From assembly GCF_003664035.1 (NCBI RefSeq), contig NZ_RCCK01000010.1:1426001-1490000 (forward strand): a DNA stretch of 64,000 nucleotides. The letters run 5' to 3'. The position numbers and the translations under genes were made by a program. Of the stretch, positions 7,169-16,344 are shown piece after piece (position 1 is the stretch's first letter; each line of letters starts with the position of its first letter). A model generated the notes under the pieces. The model searched no databases, had not been told where the DNA came from, and was given only the letters and a program-made list of their open reading frames with translations. This DNA is from Pedobacter alluvionis (lineage in GTDB: Bacteria; Bacteroidota; Bacteroidia; Sphingobacteriales; Sphingobacteriaceae).

Positions 7169-9679
7169 ATGAAAAGAATAATCACTTCTATCTGTTTCGT
7201 GGTATCCTGTCTGTTTGTCCATACTTTACGTGCCCAAAATTTAACTGAATTTAATAAAGCACCTTTAAAACAGCACGTTTATGTGCAATTACCAATAGGC
7301 AGTATTAAAGCAAAGGGATGGTTGTTAAAACAGCTGGAACAACAAAGAGATGGTGCAACCGGAATGGCTGAAGAGTTGTATCCTGAAAAAGATAATCTTG
7401 GTAAAAATTCCGATTGGCTGGGAGGCGATGGAAGTGGATGGGAGCGCGTCCCTTATTATGTTAAGGGTTTAGTCGCATTGGCTTATACGTTAGATGATCC
7501 TATGCTAAAAGCGAAAGCGCAGAAGTATATCGATTGGACTTTAAGCAATCAACAAGCTAACGGATTATTTGGTCCACCGAAAATGAAAGACTGGTGGCCG
7601 CGCATGCCAATGATGTACGCTTTGCAAAGCTATTACGAGGCCACAAATGATAAAAGGGTTATTCCATTTCTCTCCAGATATTTTAAATATGAACTTGCCA
7701 ATCTTGATGCTGATCCGTTAAAAGAATGGGGCAAAGCAAGGGCGGGCGATAACATGGAAATTGCCATCTGGCTTTACAATAAAACCGGTGATCAGGATTT
7801 ATTAAAACTTGTAGAAAAGTTAAAACGACAGGCGTACCCCTGGATTGATATTTATAACAATAACGAATTTTACTTCTTCGGTGACGATTTTCAGCCAAAA
7901 CACATGGTTAATGTGGCTCAGGCTTTAAAATTTCCTGTAGTTTATGCCCAACTTCAAGATCTTCCATCTAATCTTGAAGCACTCTCTAAAGGTATCGCAC
8001 ATATTATGCACGATCACGGTCAGCCAGAAGGTTTAGGTTCCGGAACTGAATTCCTGGCAGGCACAAGCAGCATAGAAGGGGTAGAAACCTGTACAGTAGT
8101 AGAATGGATGCAGAGTTTAGAAACTGCGGCAAAGGTTATTCATGATGTAAAAATTGGTGATCAGTTGGAAAAAGTGGCTTTTAATGCTTTGCCTGCACAG
8201 TTTAGCCGGGATTTTAAAAATCACTCCTATTACACATTACCCAATCAGGTGCAGAGTATTCATGGCGAGCATGGTTTTAATCAGGATTATGCTACAGGTA
8301 TTGTTTCCAGTCCATATTCAGGCTATGGCTGCTGCCGATATAATATGCATATAGGCTGGCCTTATTTTGTAAAAAGTAGTGTAGTAGCTACTCCGGAGAA
8401 AGGTTTGGCGGTAATTACTTATGGTCCTATGGAAATAGAAACTGTAGTAGCAGAAAACAAAAAAATAAAAATTACCGAAGAAACCAATTACCCTTTCGAA
8501 GAACAAATCAGGTTAAAAGTAGAACTTGCCGCCAGTACATCATTTCCATTAATTTTAAGAATTCCAGCCTGGAGCGTAAAACCAGGTATTAAGTTAAACG
8601 GAGCAACATTAAAAGGCGTAAAAGCTGGAGAAATGTTTACTATAGGCCGCAAATGGAAAAATCAAGATCAGTTAGAACTGAATTTTCCAATGGAAATCAC
8701 TACCAGGGCACAAGTAAACAATTCTGTAAGTGTAGAACGTGGACCTATTGTTTATGCACTGGAAATTAAGGCGGTAAATAAGGTAACCAAAACGTATCCA
8801 GTTACTGGCTTTGCAGATTACGAAATCCATCCGGAATCGGCATGGAATTATGGTTTAATGATCAATAAAAGTGGTTTAAGCAACGCTAACGTACTAAAGT
8901 CGGAAATGCCAGAGAACCCTTTTATTGCAGAAAATGCACCGGTTAAAATAAAGGTTCGGGCAAAAAAGATTCCGTCATGGGGTTTAGGTTACAATAAAGT
9001 GTCTGCTTTTGATGTGCCCTTTAGTCCAATTGCATCAGCTGAAAAACAGGAAGAAGTTATCCTGGTACCCTACGGGTCTGAAAATATCCGCCTAAGCTGT
9101 TTTCCTGTAATCGGTGAGCCAAAAAAAATAAATAAAACTTTGGTCGAAAACTTTGATGAGGGAATGGCCAGCAACTGGGTTTTTTATGGCGGTGGCTGGT
9201 TTTGGAAAGATGGACAGATAAACGCTGCGTCGAATGCAGGCTCTGGAGGCTACGGCATAAAGGGATCTAAATATGTGGCCAATGGAACAGACTTTAAAGA
9301 TTTTGTTTATCAGGCAGATGTTAAAATCAATACCGCAGGTGATGCTGGTTTAATGTTTAGGGTTTCTAATCCTGCTATTGGTCCTGATGCCTACCATGGA
9401 TATTATGTTGGCTTAGACCAACTTAATGGAACTGTAATATTTGGAAAAGCCAGCGGACAAAAATGGACCGTAATACGTTCAGGGAAATATCCTGTTGAAA
9501 TGAACAAAATTTACACTTTAAAAATAGTGGCGAAGGCAGATAAATTTGATGTCTTTATAAACGGATCAGTTCAGCCTGTACTTTCGGCAACAGATAATCA
9601 ATACCAATCGGGGAGTATAGGATTAAGAACATATAACTCTTTGGCAAGCTTCGATTCTGTAAAAATTAACACCTTTTAA
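7169..9679 (+). CDS. GH127-type (DUF1680) beta-L-arabinofuranosidase with C-terminal lectin-like domain
   Basis: 836 aa, signal peptide 1-22. The (alpha/alpha)6-barrel DUF1680 domain spans about 35-600. It carries the metal/catalytic residues known from the family type enzyme HypBA1: an E-x-C pair in GVETCTVVEW (Glu306, Cys308) and the adjacent cysteines in GYGCCRYN (Cys388, Cys389), where the second Cys is the expected nucleophile on zinc. A concanavalin-like domain (about 660-836; FDEGMASNWVFYGGGW onward) resembles 3-keto-disaccharide hydrolase/LamG folds and probably binds glycan. Predicted periplasmic or surface removal of beta-L-arabinofuranose from plant glycoproteins or pectin. The exact GH family (127 or 146) is not certain. 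Confidence 0.88.
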   Translation: MKRIITSICFVVSCLFVHTLRAQNLTEFNKAPLKQHVYVQLPIGSIKAKGWLLKQLEQQRDGATGMAEELYPEKDNLGKNSDWLGGDGSGWERVPYYVKGLVALAYTLDDPMLKAKAQKYIDWTLSNQQANGLFGPPKMKDWWPRMPMMYALQSYYEATNDKRVIPFLSRYFKYELANLDADPLKEWGKARAGDNMEIAIWLYNKTGDQDLLKLVEKLKRQAYPWIDIYNNNEFYFFGDDFQPKHMVNVAQALKFPVVYAQLQDLPSNLEALSKGIAHIMHDHGQPEGLGSGTEFLAGTSSIEGVETCTVVEWMQSLETAAKVIHDVKIGDQLEKVAFNALPAQFSRDFKNHSYYTLPNQVQSIHGEHGFNQDYATGIVSSPYSGYGCCRYNMHIGWPYFVKSSVVATPEKGLAVITYGPMEIETVVAENKKIKITEETNYPFEEQIRLKVELAASTSFPLILRIPAWSVKPGIKLNGATLKGVKAGEMFTIGRKWKNQDQLELNFPMEITTRAQVNNSVSVERGPIVYALEIKAVNKVTKTYPVTGFADYEIHPESAWNYGLMINKSGLSNANVLKSEMPENPFIAENAPVKIKVRAKKIPSWGLGYNKVSAFDVPFSPIASAEKQEEVILVPYGSENIRLSCFPVIGEPKKINKTLVENFDEGMASNWVFYGGGWFWKDGQINAASNAGSGGYGIKGSKYVANGTDFKDFVYQADVKINTAGDAGLMFRVSNPAIGPDAYHGYYVGLDQLNGTVIFGKASGQKWTVIRSGKYPVEMNKIYTLKIVAKADKFDVFINGSVQPVLSATDNQYQSGSIGLRTYNSLASFDSVKINTF

Positions 9680-9752
9680 CATCAGCAGCAGCCGACGTAA
9701 AACTTTACGGCAAGGAATTTGCTAATGCAGTGGTAACAAATAAGGTAATATT

Positions 9753-10616
9753 ATGAAATTATACAAATCAATTCCCATAATGCTCTTTGCCCTTGCACTT
9801 GTTGCAGGTTGCGTAAGCAATAAAAAGTATGCAGAACTTCAGGATACCTATGCTAAGTTAAGAGATAGGAATCAGGAGCTCAGTAACAAATACCAGGATA
9901 GCCAGCGTGAACTTAGCGGAAGCACCAGTAGGGTTAAGAGTCTGGAAGAGCAGATCGCATCAGAAAAAGCCAATGTAACGGCACTGCAAGATGCTTTAAA
10001 CAAATGTTTAAATTCGAGTAACCAGGGAAATGTTAACATTTCAAAACTGGTTGATGAGATTAACAGTTCAAACAAATACATCAAACAATTAGTGAATGCT
10101 AAAAATAAAAGTGATTCACTTAATATGGTGTTAACTAATAACTTAACAAGGTCATTAAGCCGTGAAGAGTTGGGTGATGTTGATGTTCAGGTACTTAAAG
10201 GCGTAGTTTACATCTCTTTAGCTGATAACATGTTATATAAATCAGGTAGCTACGAAGTTTCTGATAAAGCTGGCGAAACTTTAAGCAAAATTGCCAAAAT
10301 TATTAAAGATTACGATACTTATGATGTATTGATAGAAGGTAACACCGATAATGTGCCAATTGTTCAAACAAACATCCGCAACAACTGGGATTTAAGTGCC
10401 TTACGTGCTTCATCAGTAGTACAGGTATTGCAGACGAAGTATGCCGTTGATCCTAAGCGCTTAACCGCTGGTGGACGTGGAGAATTTAATCCAATTGCCG
10501 ACAACAATACGCCAGGAGGAAAAGCCAAAAACAGGCGTACACAGATTATCATTACGCCTAAATTAGATCAGTTTATGGATCTGATTGGAAAAGCACCTGA
10601 GCAATCTCAAAAATAA
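9753..10616 (+). CDS. OmpA-family outer-membrane lipoprotein
   Basis: 287 aa. Lipobox LVAGC at residues 16-20, then a coiled-coil stretch (about 25-130, heptad-rich with RVKSLEEQIASEK), then an OmpA C-terminal peptidoglycan-binding domain (about 155-270) with the LIEGNTDN and NRRTQIIITP signatures. Predicted to sit in the outer membrane by lipid anchor and hold diaminopimelate in peptidoglycan, with the coiled coil spanning the periplasm. A strong terminator follows. It is separated by 73 bp from the glycosidase and is probably a separate housekeeping gene. Confidence 0.93.
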   Translation: MKLYKSIPIMLFALALVAGCVSNKKYAELQDTYAKLRDRNQELSNKYQDSQRELSGSTSRVKSLEEQIASEKANVTALQDALNKCLNSSNQGNVNISKLVDEINSSNKYIKQLVNAKNKSDSLNMVLTNNLTRSLSREELGDVDVQVLKGVVYISLADNMLYKSGSYEVSDKAGETLSKIAKIIKDYDTYDVLIEGNTDNVPIVQTNIRNNWDLSALRASSVVQVLQTKYAVDPKRLTAGGRGEFNPIADNNTPGGKAKNRRTQIIITPKLDQFMDLIGKAPEQSQK

Positions 10617-10640
10617 AAGTTTAAAATAATTTAAGCACAT

Positions 10641-10677
10641 AAAGGGTTGGAATTAAGTTTTCGACCCTTTTTTATTT
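10641..10677 (+). terminator. Intrinsic terminator after the OmpA lipoprotein gene
   Basis: Stem AAAGGGT (10641-10647)/ACCCTTT (10664-10670), followed by TTTATTT, 25 bp past the stop codon. Confidence 0.75.
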
Positions 10678-10915
10678 GTAATGCTTTTCTTTTTGATATT
10701 TAAATAAATATATCCTGATAACCAGACTTCTATGACTGTTCTAACCATTAATAAAGGTATATTTGTTTATATCAGTAATACTATCACTTCTTTTCTCTCG
10801 CTGATGTACCATTGTAGTATTCGCTAATCTTATTTGGGTGAGTATTCCTTATTCCAGCCACCGAATTGTTTAAGCAATGATGATTGGTCTTAGCTAACAG
10901 TAAACATTTATTTTT

Positions 10916-11047
10916 ATGAGTAGAGACAAAAAGAAAGAGGCCAGTCTAAATAAAAAGGCACCCTCAGATTATCAATCGGGAAAAGGTAAAACAGCAAAAA
11001 CAGAAATTGATCCTTTCGCCAAAAAACCTGGTAAAAATGGCAAATAA
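10916..11047 (+). CDS. Small basic hypothetical protein (43 aa)
   Basis: ATG at 10916 opens 43 codons ending at TAA 11045-11047. The product is hydrophilic and Lys-rich (starts MSRDKKKEASLNKK, ends DPFAKKPGKNGK), without signal peptide or hydrophobic core, so it is probably disordered. Its last 11 bp overlap the start of the next gene, a geometry typical of translational coupling and the main reason to believe it. No family recognised. Confidence 0.5.
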   Translation: MSRDKKKEASLNKKAPSDYQSGKGKTAKTEIDPFAKKPGKNGK

Positions 11048-11357
11048 CGATCAAAAAGCTCAGGCTAAAGTTTTTTTGTATGAATTGAACAATACCAGGC
11101 ACGAATATGGTTTTTCTGCAGACGAAGAGTGGACATTGGATTTAGCTACAGATAGTCAGCGAAAGGTTCTCGAGCATAAATATTACCCCATGTTATCTTT
11201 AACTGTGGTACCAGAAAACATTATCGGGATGCTTGATCTTTTGGAAGATAAACTTGGAAATGCAGTTGGCCATATTAAAGATAGCCTCAGCCGTAAAAAG
11301 ATTTCAAAAGAATCAACACACCTTTTGGCTTATTGTATAGCGAGATTAAAACATTAA
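11037..11357 (+). CDS. Hypothetical protein, helical, about 106 aa
   Basis: I take the start at ATG 11037 (MANNDQKAQ), which overlaps the 43-aa gene; the longer frame from 11007 adds ten residues from inside that gene. The protein is soluble and mixed in charge with no signal peptide or membrane segment. It contains VPENIIGMLDLLEDKLGNAVGHIKDSL, suggesting an amphipathic helix. It probably forms a two-gene unit with the preceding small ORF. I do not recognise the family and assign no function. Confidence 0.7.
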   Translation: MANNDQKAQAKVFLYELNNTRHEYGFSADEEWTLDLATDSQRKVLEHKYYPMLSLTVVPENIIGMLDLLEDKLGNAVGHIKDSLSRKKISKESTHLLAYCIARLKH

Positions 11358-11503
11358 AACACGGAATTGGCTATTTGCTTGCATTAATTCGTTTTAGTAT
11401 CAGTCATAATTGGGAGTTGTTCAAAAAAAAAGATTTGTGTATTTTTAATTATACGTAAATTAATTATAATTGCCTATTATTTATAAAAAAAATAAATTCT
11501 GCA

Positions 11504-11719
11504 ATGGGAGTGAATAGAAAGGGAGACGTTATCCAGATTGACTTTGAAAATGGGCATGGGATCATTATTGATGAAAATGGCCAGGATATCCATTTTCAAT
11601 TAGATGACGTGTCTGATCGAATTAATATAAACTCGAAAATAGTTTTTGAAATTGAATTACACGAGCGTGGCTTGGTGGCGGTTAACGTTAAATTAGCAAT
11701 GGAAGAGATAAAAGTTTAA
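11504..11719 (+). CDS. Cold-shock-domain-like small OB-fold protein
   Basis: 71 aa. The pattern follows a cold shock domain: GDVIQIDFENGHGIIIDENG matches strand 1 to strand 3 of CspA (GKVKWFN..KGFGFI), then DIHFQLDDVSD for DIFVHFSAI, then IVFEIELHERGLVAVNVKL for the last strands. The aromatic RNP residues that stack on nucleic acid are mostly missing (Gly-His-Gly-Ile replaces Gly-Phe-Gly-Phe), so nucleic-acid binding may be weak or altered. It is clearly distinct from the canonical cold shock protein at 25288. Confidence 0.7.
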   Translation: MGVNRKGDVIQIDFENGHGIIIDENGQDIHFQLDDVSDRININSKIVFEIELHERGLVAVNVKLAMEEIKV

Positions 11720-11742
11720 TTCCACACCGACTGAATAGATAT

Positions 11743-13605
11743 TCAGGGCATCAAATGGTCATTTGGGATGGGCAAGCTGAAATAAAATGTAGAACCTTGC
11801 CCCAACTTGCTTTCTGCCCAGATTTTTCCCCCATGCCTTTGAATTACTTCGGCACAAATGTACAGGCCAACTCCAAATCCTGCAATTGTTTTAGTATCAG
11901 GACTTTCTACACGGTAAAAACGGTCAAAAAGTTTGGGTATATTATCTTCTGTAATGCCTATACCTTCGTCTTCTACACTAACAACCAGATAATCCTTTTG
12001 TATTTCGCATTTTATTGCAATTAAAGATTCTTTTTTCGAGTATTTCGCTGCGTTGCCAATCAGGTTATTAATTACATTGCCAATTTTGTCCATATCAGCA
12101 TGTAACATCATTTCTTCCGGACCAATTACCTGGATAAAATGGCTGGGTAAAACCATTCTGTTTTCTTCAGCAATAGTTTTAATCAAATCAACCAGATTAA
12201 AATTTGTTTTATTCAATAAAATTTTACCCGATTCTAATAAGGAGACATTTAAGAAACCATCGATCATTAATGACATTCTCTTTAACTGAACATTTATCTT
12301 ATCCAGTATCTGAGTAGGGAAGTCGCTATCCGTTTCTTTGAATTTAAATTGTAAAAGCTGTACATAAGCGCTTAAAGATGTTAAAGGAGTTTTAAGCTCA
12401 TGACTTACCATACCGATAAAGTCATTTTTTCTAATTTCATCCTGTTTATGTTCCGTAATATCCAGAACTGCTCCGGCAATATAAATGGCTTTTCCCTCCT
12501 CATTATAATAGGCTTTTCCTGCAGTTCTTAACCATTTACGCTTTGCACTTATACCATTCAAATTAATCTGGTATTCGATATTAAAAGCATTTCGGTGGTG
12601 TAATGCACGTCTGATACCGCTTGTAAGACGTCCAATGTATTCGGGGCTGATCAATGATTTGGCTTCCTCAATACTCAATCTGTTGTTCTCCAGTTCGTAA
12701 ATATGTTGTGCCCTTTCTGACAGTAGGATCTGTTTGTTTTCTAAGTCGATATTCCACGAGCCCATTTCTGAAGCATCCATGGCTATTTTTAAAATATCTT
12801 TAGCCTTAAGTAGTTCTTTTTTAAAGTTTACCTGCTCTGTGATATCTTTGATGATCACTAAAATTCTGTTTACTTCGTTTTTATCATTTTTTAAAGGTTC
12901 ATACAAAGCGATGAAATAACCGTCTGAAACTGCTGTGGAGAGTTTTAATTCGTTGAGTGTTAATGGTTGTTCGTTTTTGAAAATGTCTTTTACACGCTTT
13001 ACAAGCGCCTGCTGTTTCTCAAATTCCGGCCGTGCCTCTTCTAAAGGTAATCCGATAACTTCTTTTCTGGATTTACCCCAAATTTTTAATATGTTATCGT
13101 TTGCATACTCTGTAATCAGTTCCGGACCTTTTAATACACACATGCCTAAAGGTGCCTGCTCAAAAAATCCCCTAAAACGTGCTTCACTTTCCGAAAGTTC
13201 AAATAAAATATGCTCAAGGTCATTTTCATCCATTGGAATTTCCCTTAATGAGCAAACGAGGTATTCAACCGGACGGTCATTTTGTAATACTGGAGAAAAT
13301 TCCAATTCCCACTTCACGTTTGGTGAGTTGGAATAGATGGGATGAATAATTAGCGTACTTTTTGCCTTAAGCTCACTAACTTTCTGAACTGTTTTAATTA
13401 GAATATTCTTTTCAGCATCAGATAAGAGGTTTGGGATAATGTCAATATCATATAACTTTAATTTTCCACCCACGCGCTCAATTAAAGCCTGGTAAGCATC
13501 GTTATGTTCTACTACCACCAATATTGGCTTTACTTTAAAAATGATTATAGGACTTGTAGAATGTTTTAATAGTGCTTTTAAGAATGGAGAAGCTAAATCT
13601 ATCAT
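11743..13605 (-). CDS. PAS-domain sensor histidine kinase (no membrane segment)
   Basis: About 620 aa from the ATG at 13605. Three PAS-like modules lead (about 10-125, 135-260, 270-390), each ending in a PAC-type ITE(Q/H) turn, then a HisKA domain with the phospho-acceptor in MVSHELKTPL (about His402) and a HATPase_c domain with DEGIGI, FDRFYRVE and GFGVGLYICAEVIQRHGG. No transmembrane helix is seen, so it should sense a cytoplasmic signal. No response regulator gene adjoins it, making it an orphan kinase. The longer frame from 13629 would need a TTG start lying inside a TATATTTG promoter box, which argues for the ATG used here. Confidence 0.92.
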   Translation of the reverse strand: MIDLASPFLKALLKHSTSPIIIFKVKPILVVVEHNDAYQALIERVGGKLKLYDIDIIPNLLSDAEKNILIKTVQKVSELKAKSTLIIHPIYSNSPNVKWELEFSPVLQNDRPVEYLVCSLREIPMDENDLEHILFELSESEARFRGFFEQAPLGMCVLKGPELITEYANDNILKIWGKSRKEVIGLPLEEARPEFEKQQALVKRVKDIFKNEQPLTLNELKLSTAVSDGYFIALYEPLKNDKNEVNRILVIIKDITEQVNFKKELLKAKDILKIAMDASEMGSWNIDLENKQILLSERAQHIYELENNRLSIEEAKSLISPEYIGRLTSGIRRALHHRNAFNIEYQINLNGISAKRKWLRTAGKAYYNEEGKAIYIAGAVLDITEHKQDEIRKNDFIGMVSHELKTPLTSLSAYVQLLQFKFKETDSDFPTQILDKINVQLKRMSLMIDGFLNVSLLESGKILLNKTNFNLVDLIKTIAEENRMVLPSHFIQVIGPEEMMLHADMDKIGNVINNLIGNAAKYSKKESLIAIKCEIQKDYLVVSVEDEGIGITEDNIPKLFDRFYRVESPDTKTIAGFGVGLYICAEVIQRHGGKIWAESKLGQGSTFYFSLPIPNDHLMP

Positions 13606-13626
13606 ATATTTGAGTTGACACTTTCT

Positions 13627-13634
13627 CAAATATA
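13627..13634 (-). promoter_or_regulatory. -7 promoter box of the PAS kinase gene
   Basis: On the minus strand this reads TATATTTG, an exact TAnnTTTG match, 21 bp before the ATG at 13605. It also shows that the upstream TTG start is not used. Confidence 0.6.
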
Positions 13635-14136
13635 ATCCTTACACAGTTAATCGCCAACCGATTTTTAAGGAATATCTAACATTTATCAGGTAAATTGGTG
13701 TAAATGATAAGTGTAATAATTTTATTGTAAGCTGTTGCATTCCCTTATTTAATTTGGAAACCCTTTAAGCTATTATCAATAAAACATTTCAGATGTATGG
13801 CTTTGTTCTTATCTGTTCTAAAAATCTGCATACGATTTTTAAGATTTATAGATAAAATGATGTTATAGAAATATCAAAAAAATGTAAAGTTAAGGTTGTA
13901 AAGTGATAAGCAAAAACTTAAATTGAGTCATTAAAAGATAATTAAGACTGATTTATAAGACAATATTAAGCATCATTCTATTGAAAAGTGACCATTTTTA
14001 AGCATTAAAAAAGTTTTTGCCTATTTTTTTTAAAAATTATTAATCTGATAATCAGTTATTTGTGTTTAATTTTTGGGTTTAAAATTTGATTTAAGTGATT
14101 TAGCATTTCTCCATTACATTTTTTTAAAAATTTATA
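13635..14136. other. Gene-free AT-rich region
   Basis: About 500 bp with no supported ORF on either strand and many short A/T runs. It ends in the promoter of the candidate small RNA at 14137. No repeat or known RNA motif was recognised in it. Confidence 0.5.
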
Positions 14137-14216
14137 TATATTTGTTCTTACCCTTTCGAGGGTATGTTTTTCATAGGTAGATGTAGGGTCAGAACATTGT
14201 TCTGGCCCTTTTTTGT
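14137..14216 (+). ncRNA. Candidate small RNA: exact promoter box, UUCG hairpin and terminator
   Basis: TATATTTG (14137-14144) is an exact -7 box. Directly after it come a hairpin TACCCT-TTCG-AGGGTA (14149-14164) with a UUCG tetraloop, and then a terminator: an 11-bp stem (14185-14195/14199-14209, one G-T pair, ATT loop) followed by T6. A transcript of about 60 nt is implied, with no ORF. A separate promoter box for ubiX follows, so this is not simply its leader. Confidence 0.5.
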
Positions 14217-14235
14217 TTGAATAGATTTAGAAAAT

Positions 14236-14243
14236 TATTTTTG
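14236..14243 (+). promoter_or_regulatory. -7 promoter box of ubiX
   Basis: TATTTTTG, an exact TAnnTTTG, ending 4 nt before the ATG at 14248. A transcript from it would be leaderless or nearly so. Confidence 0.55.
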
Positions 14244-14247
14244 TGTT

Positions 14248-14817
14248 ATGATGAAAAAGAAAGTGATTGTTGCAGTTACCGGTGCCAGTGGTTCAGTTTA
14301 CGCAAAGGTTTTATTTGATCAGTTATTAAAATTAAAAGATCAGATTGAGGCTGTTGGTGTAGTGATGAGTGATAATGCGAAAGAGGTTTGGCAATTTGAA
14401 CTCGGCAATCAAAACTATAACGACTTTAAAAACTTTACTTTTTATAATAAGAACGATTTTAATGCACCTTTTGCTTCAGGCTCGGCGAAATACGATACCA
14501 TGATCATTGTTCCATGCTCAATGGGCACATTAGGACGTATTGCACACGGAATATCGAACGATCTGATTTCAAGGGCTGCAGATGTGGTACTAAAGGAGCG
14601 GAGAAAACTGATTGCCGTAGTACGCGACACACCTTTTAGCTTAATCCACATCAACAATATGAAAACAGTTACCGAAGCCGGTGGCATTATTTGTCCGGCT
14701 AATCCATCTTTTTATAGTCTGCCTAAAAGCATCGAAGAAGTAGCCGGAACGGTTGTGAGCAGGGTATTGGATTTAGCAGGTTTCGAACAGGAAAGTTACC
14801 GGTGGCGGGAGAAATAG
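14248..14817 (+). CDS. ubiX: UbiX-family flavin prenyltransferase
   Basis: 189 aa, normal UbiX length. The enzyme joins dimethylallyl phosphate to FMN, making the prenylated-FMN cofactor of UbiD decarboxylases. The sequence has the flavoprotein start VIVAVTGASGSVYAKVL, the conserved PCSMGTLGRIAHGISNDLI segment and RDTPFSLIHINNM. A UbiD-family gene is in the same window at 39368 but not adjacent, and the two probably work as a pair. Two ATGs in tandem (14248, 14251) open the gene; either may be used. The promoter box is only 4 nt upstream. Confidence 0.93.
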   Translation: MMKKKVIVAVTGASGSVYAKVLFDQLLKLKDQIEAVGVVMSDNAKEVWQFELGNQNYNDFKNFTFYNKNDFNAPFASGSAKYDTMIIVPCSMGTLGRIAHGISNDLISRAADVVLKERRKLIAVVRDTPFSLIHINNMKTVTEAGGIICPANPSFYSLPKSIEEVAGTVVSRVLDLAGFEQESYRWREK

Positions 14818-14949
14818 GTTTCAGTTAGCAGTTTTCACCCGATCGTTTATAATGAGCTGAAAATCGAAAAACTAGAAACAGCATTGTTAATAAACTGTAA
14901 TTTACCTTTAATCTCCAATCTCATATCATAATACTCACATCTATTTTAT

Positions 14950-14957
14950 TATCTTTG
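14950..14957 (+). promoter_or_regulatory. -7 promoter box of mtaB
   Basis: TATCTTTG, an exact TAnnTTTG, 8 nt before the ATG at 14966; a very short leader follows. Confidence 0.6.
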
Positions 14958-14965
14958 CAGCCTCA

Positions 14966-16288
14966 ATGAAAAAGGTCGCATTTTATACATTAGGTTGTAA
15001 ACTCAATTTCTCCGAAACCTCAACCATCGGTCGTTTATTTACCGATGCAGGTTATGCTTTAGTAGAATTTCAGGATCAGGCCGATGTTTATGTGATCAAT
15101 ACCTGCTCTGTTACGGAGCATGCCGATAAAAAGTGCCGCAAAGTTGTTAAAGAAGCTTTAAAGTATTCACCAAATGCCTTTGTAACCATTGTAGGTTGTT
15201 ATGCACAGCTAAAACCACAGGAAATTGCCGAAATAGAGGGAGTTGATATGGTTCTGGGTGCTGCAGAAAAATTCAGGATAGTTGAATATATTACCGATTT
15301 AACCAAACAGCCTAAAACGCTTATTCATCAGCAAAATATAGAGAAAGTAAACCATAATTTTATTGCCTCTTATTCAATTGGCGATAGAACACGTACTTTT
15401 TTGAAAGTACAGGATGGTTGCGATTACCCTTGTACATACTGCACCATTCCTTTAGCACGCGGTGCAAGCCGTAGCGATACCATTGAAAATGTGGTTAATC
15501 GTGCAAAAATGATTGCAGATAGCGGTGTTAAAGAAATTGTATTAACCGGTGTAAACCTTGGTGATTTCGGAATGAGAAATGGCCAGCGTGAAGATAAATT
15601 TTTTGACCTTGTTAAGGCTTTAGATGAGGTAGAAGGAATTGAAAGAATCCGTATTTCATCTATTGAGCCAAACTTATTGAGCAATGAGATCATTCAGTTT
15701 GTATCTACTTCTAAAAGGTTTGTTCCACATTTTCATATTCCCCTGCAATCAGGTTCTGATAAAATTTTAGGTTTAATGCGCCGTCGTTACCGTAGCGATT
15801 TGTATGTTGAGCGTGTTGCTAAAATTAAGGAGGTAATGCCTCACTGTTGTATTGGCGTAGACGTAATTGTTGGTTTTCCTGGCGAAACGAAAGAAGATTT
15901 CCTGGATACCTATCAGTTTTTAAACCAACTTGATATTTCTTATTTACACGTATTTACTTACTCCGAACGCGAATTAACAGCTGCAGCCGAAATGAAAGGT
16001 GTTGTGGCAGGAAGTGAACGTAATGAGCGCAGTAAAATGCTCCATATTTTATCTGATAAAAAACGCAGGGCTTTCTACGAATCACAAATTGGTGCTGAAG
16101 CAGAAGTGCTTTTCGAAGCAGATCAGAAATCGGGTTACATGCACGGCTTTACTAAAAATTATGTGAAAGTACGTGCCAAATACGATCCGGTTATGGTAAA
16201 TGAATTAAAAGCCGTTAAGCTTTTAGAAATTACTGCTGATGGAGAAGTAGAAGTAGCAGAACTGGAAACTGTTCATGCACATCATTAA
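14966..16288 (+). CDS. mtaB: tRNA (t6A37) methylthiotransferase MtaB
   Basis: 440 aa radical-SAM methylthiotransferase that adds a methylthio group to t6A37 of ANN-decoding tRNAs. An N-terminal UPF0004 domain carries three cluster cysteines (TLGCKLN, NTCSVTEHADKKCRK, VGCYAQ). The radical-SAM core follows with the motif DGCDYPCTYCTIPLARG (CxxxCxxC), and a TRAM-like domain ends the protein. KLNFSE and GASRS favour MtaB over MiaB and RimO. It has its own promoter and lies alone. Confidence 0.95.
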   Translation: MKKVAFYTLGCKLNFSETSTIGRLFTDAGYALVEFQDQADVYVINTCSVTEHADKKCRKVVKEALKYSPNAFVTIVGCYAQLKPQEIAEIEGVDMVLGAAEKFRIVEYITDLTKQPKTLIHQQNIEKVNHNFIASYSIGDRTRTFLKVQDGCDYPCTYCTIPLARGASRSDTIENVVNRAKMIADSGVKEIVLTGVNLGDFGMRNGQREDKFFDLVKALDEVEGIERIRISSIEPNLLSNEIIQFVSTSKRFVPHFHIPLQSGSDKILGLMRRRYRSDLYVERVAKIKEVMPHCCIGVDVIVGFPGETKEDFLDTYQFLNQLDISYLHVFTYSERELTAAAEMKGVVAGSERNERSKMLHILSDKKRRAFYESQIGAEAEVLFEADQKSGYMHGFTKNYVKVRAKYDPVMVNELKAVKLLEITADGEVEVAELETVHAHH

Positions 16289-16344
16289 TTTAGTCCTGAG
16301 TCCTAAGTCATTAGTCAGAAGTCTTCAGTCAAATATCCTTTAGT

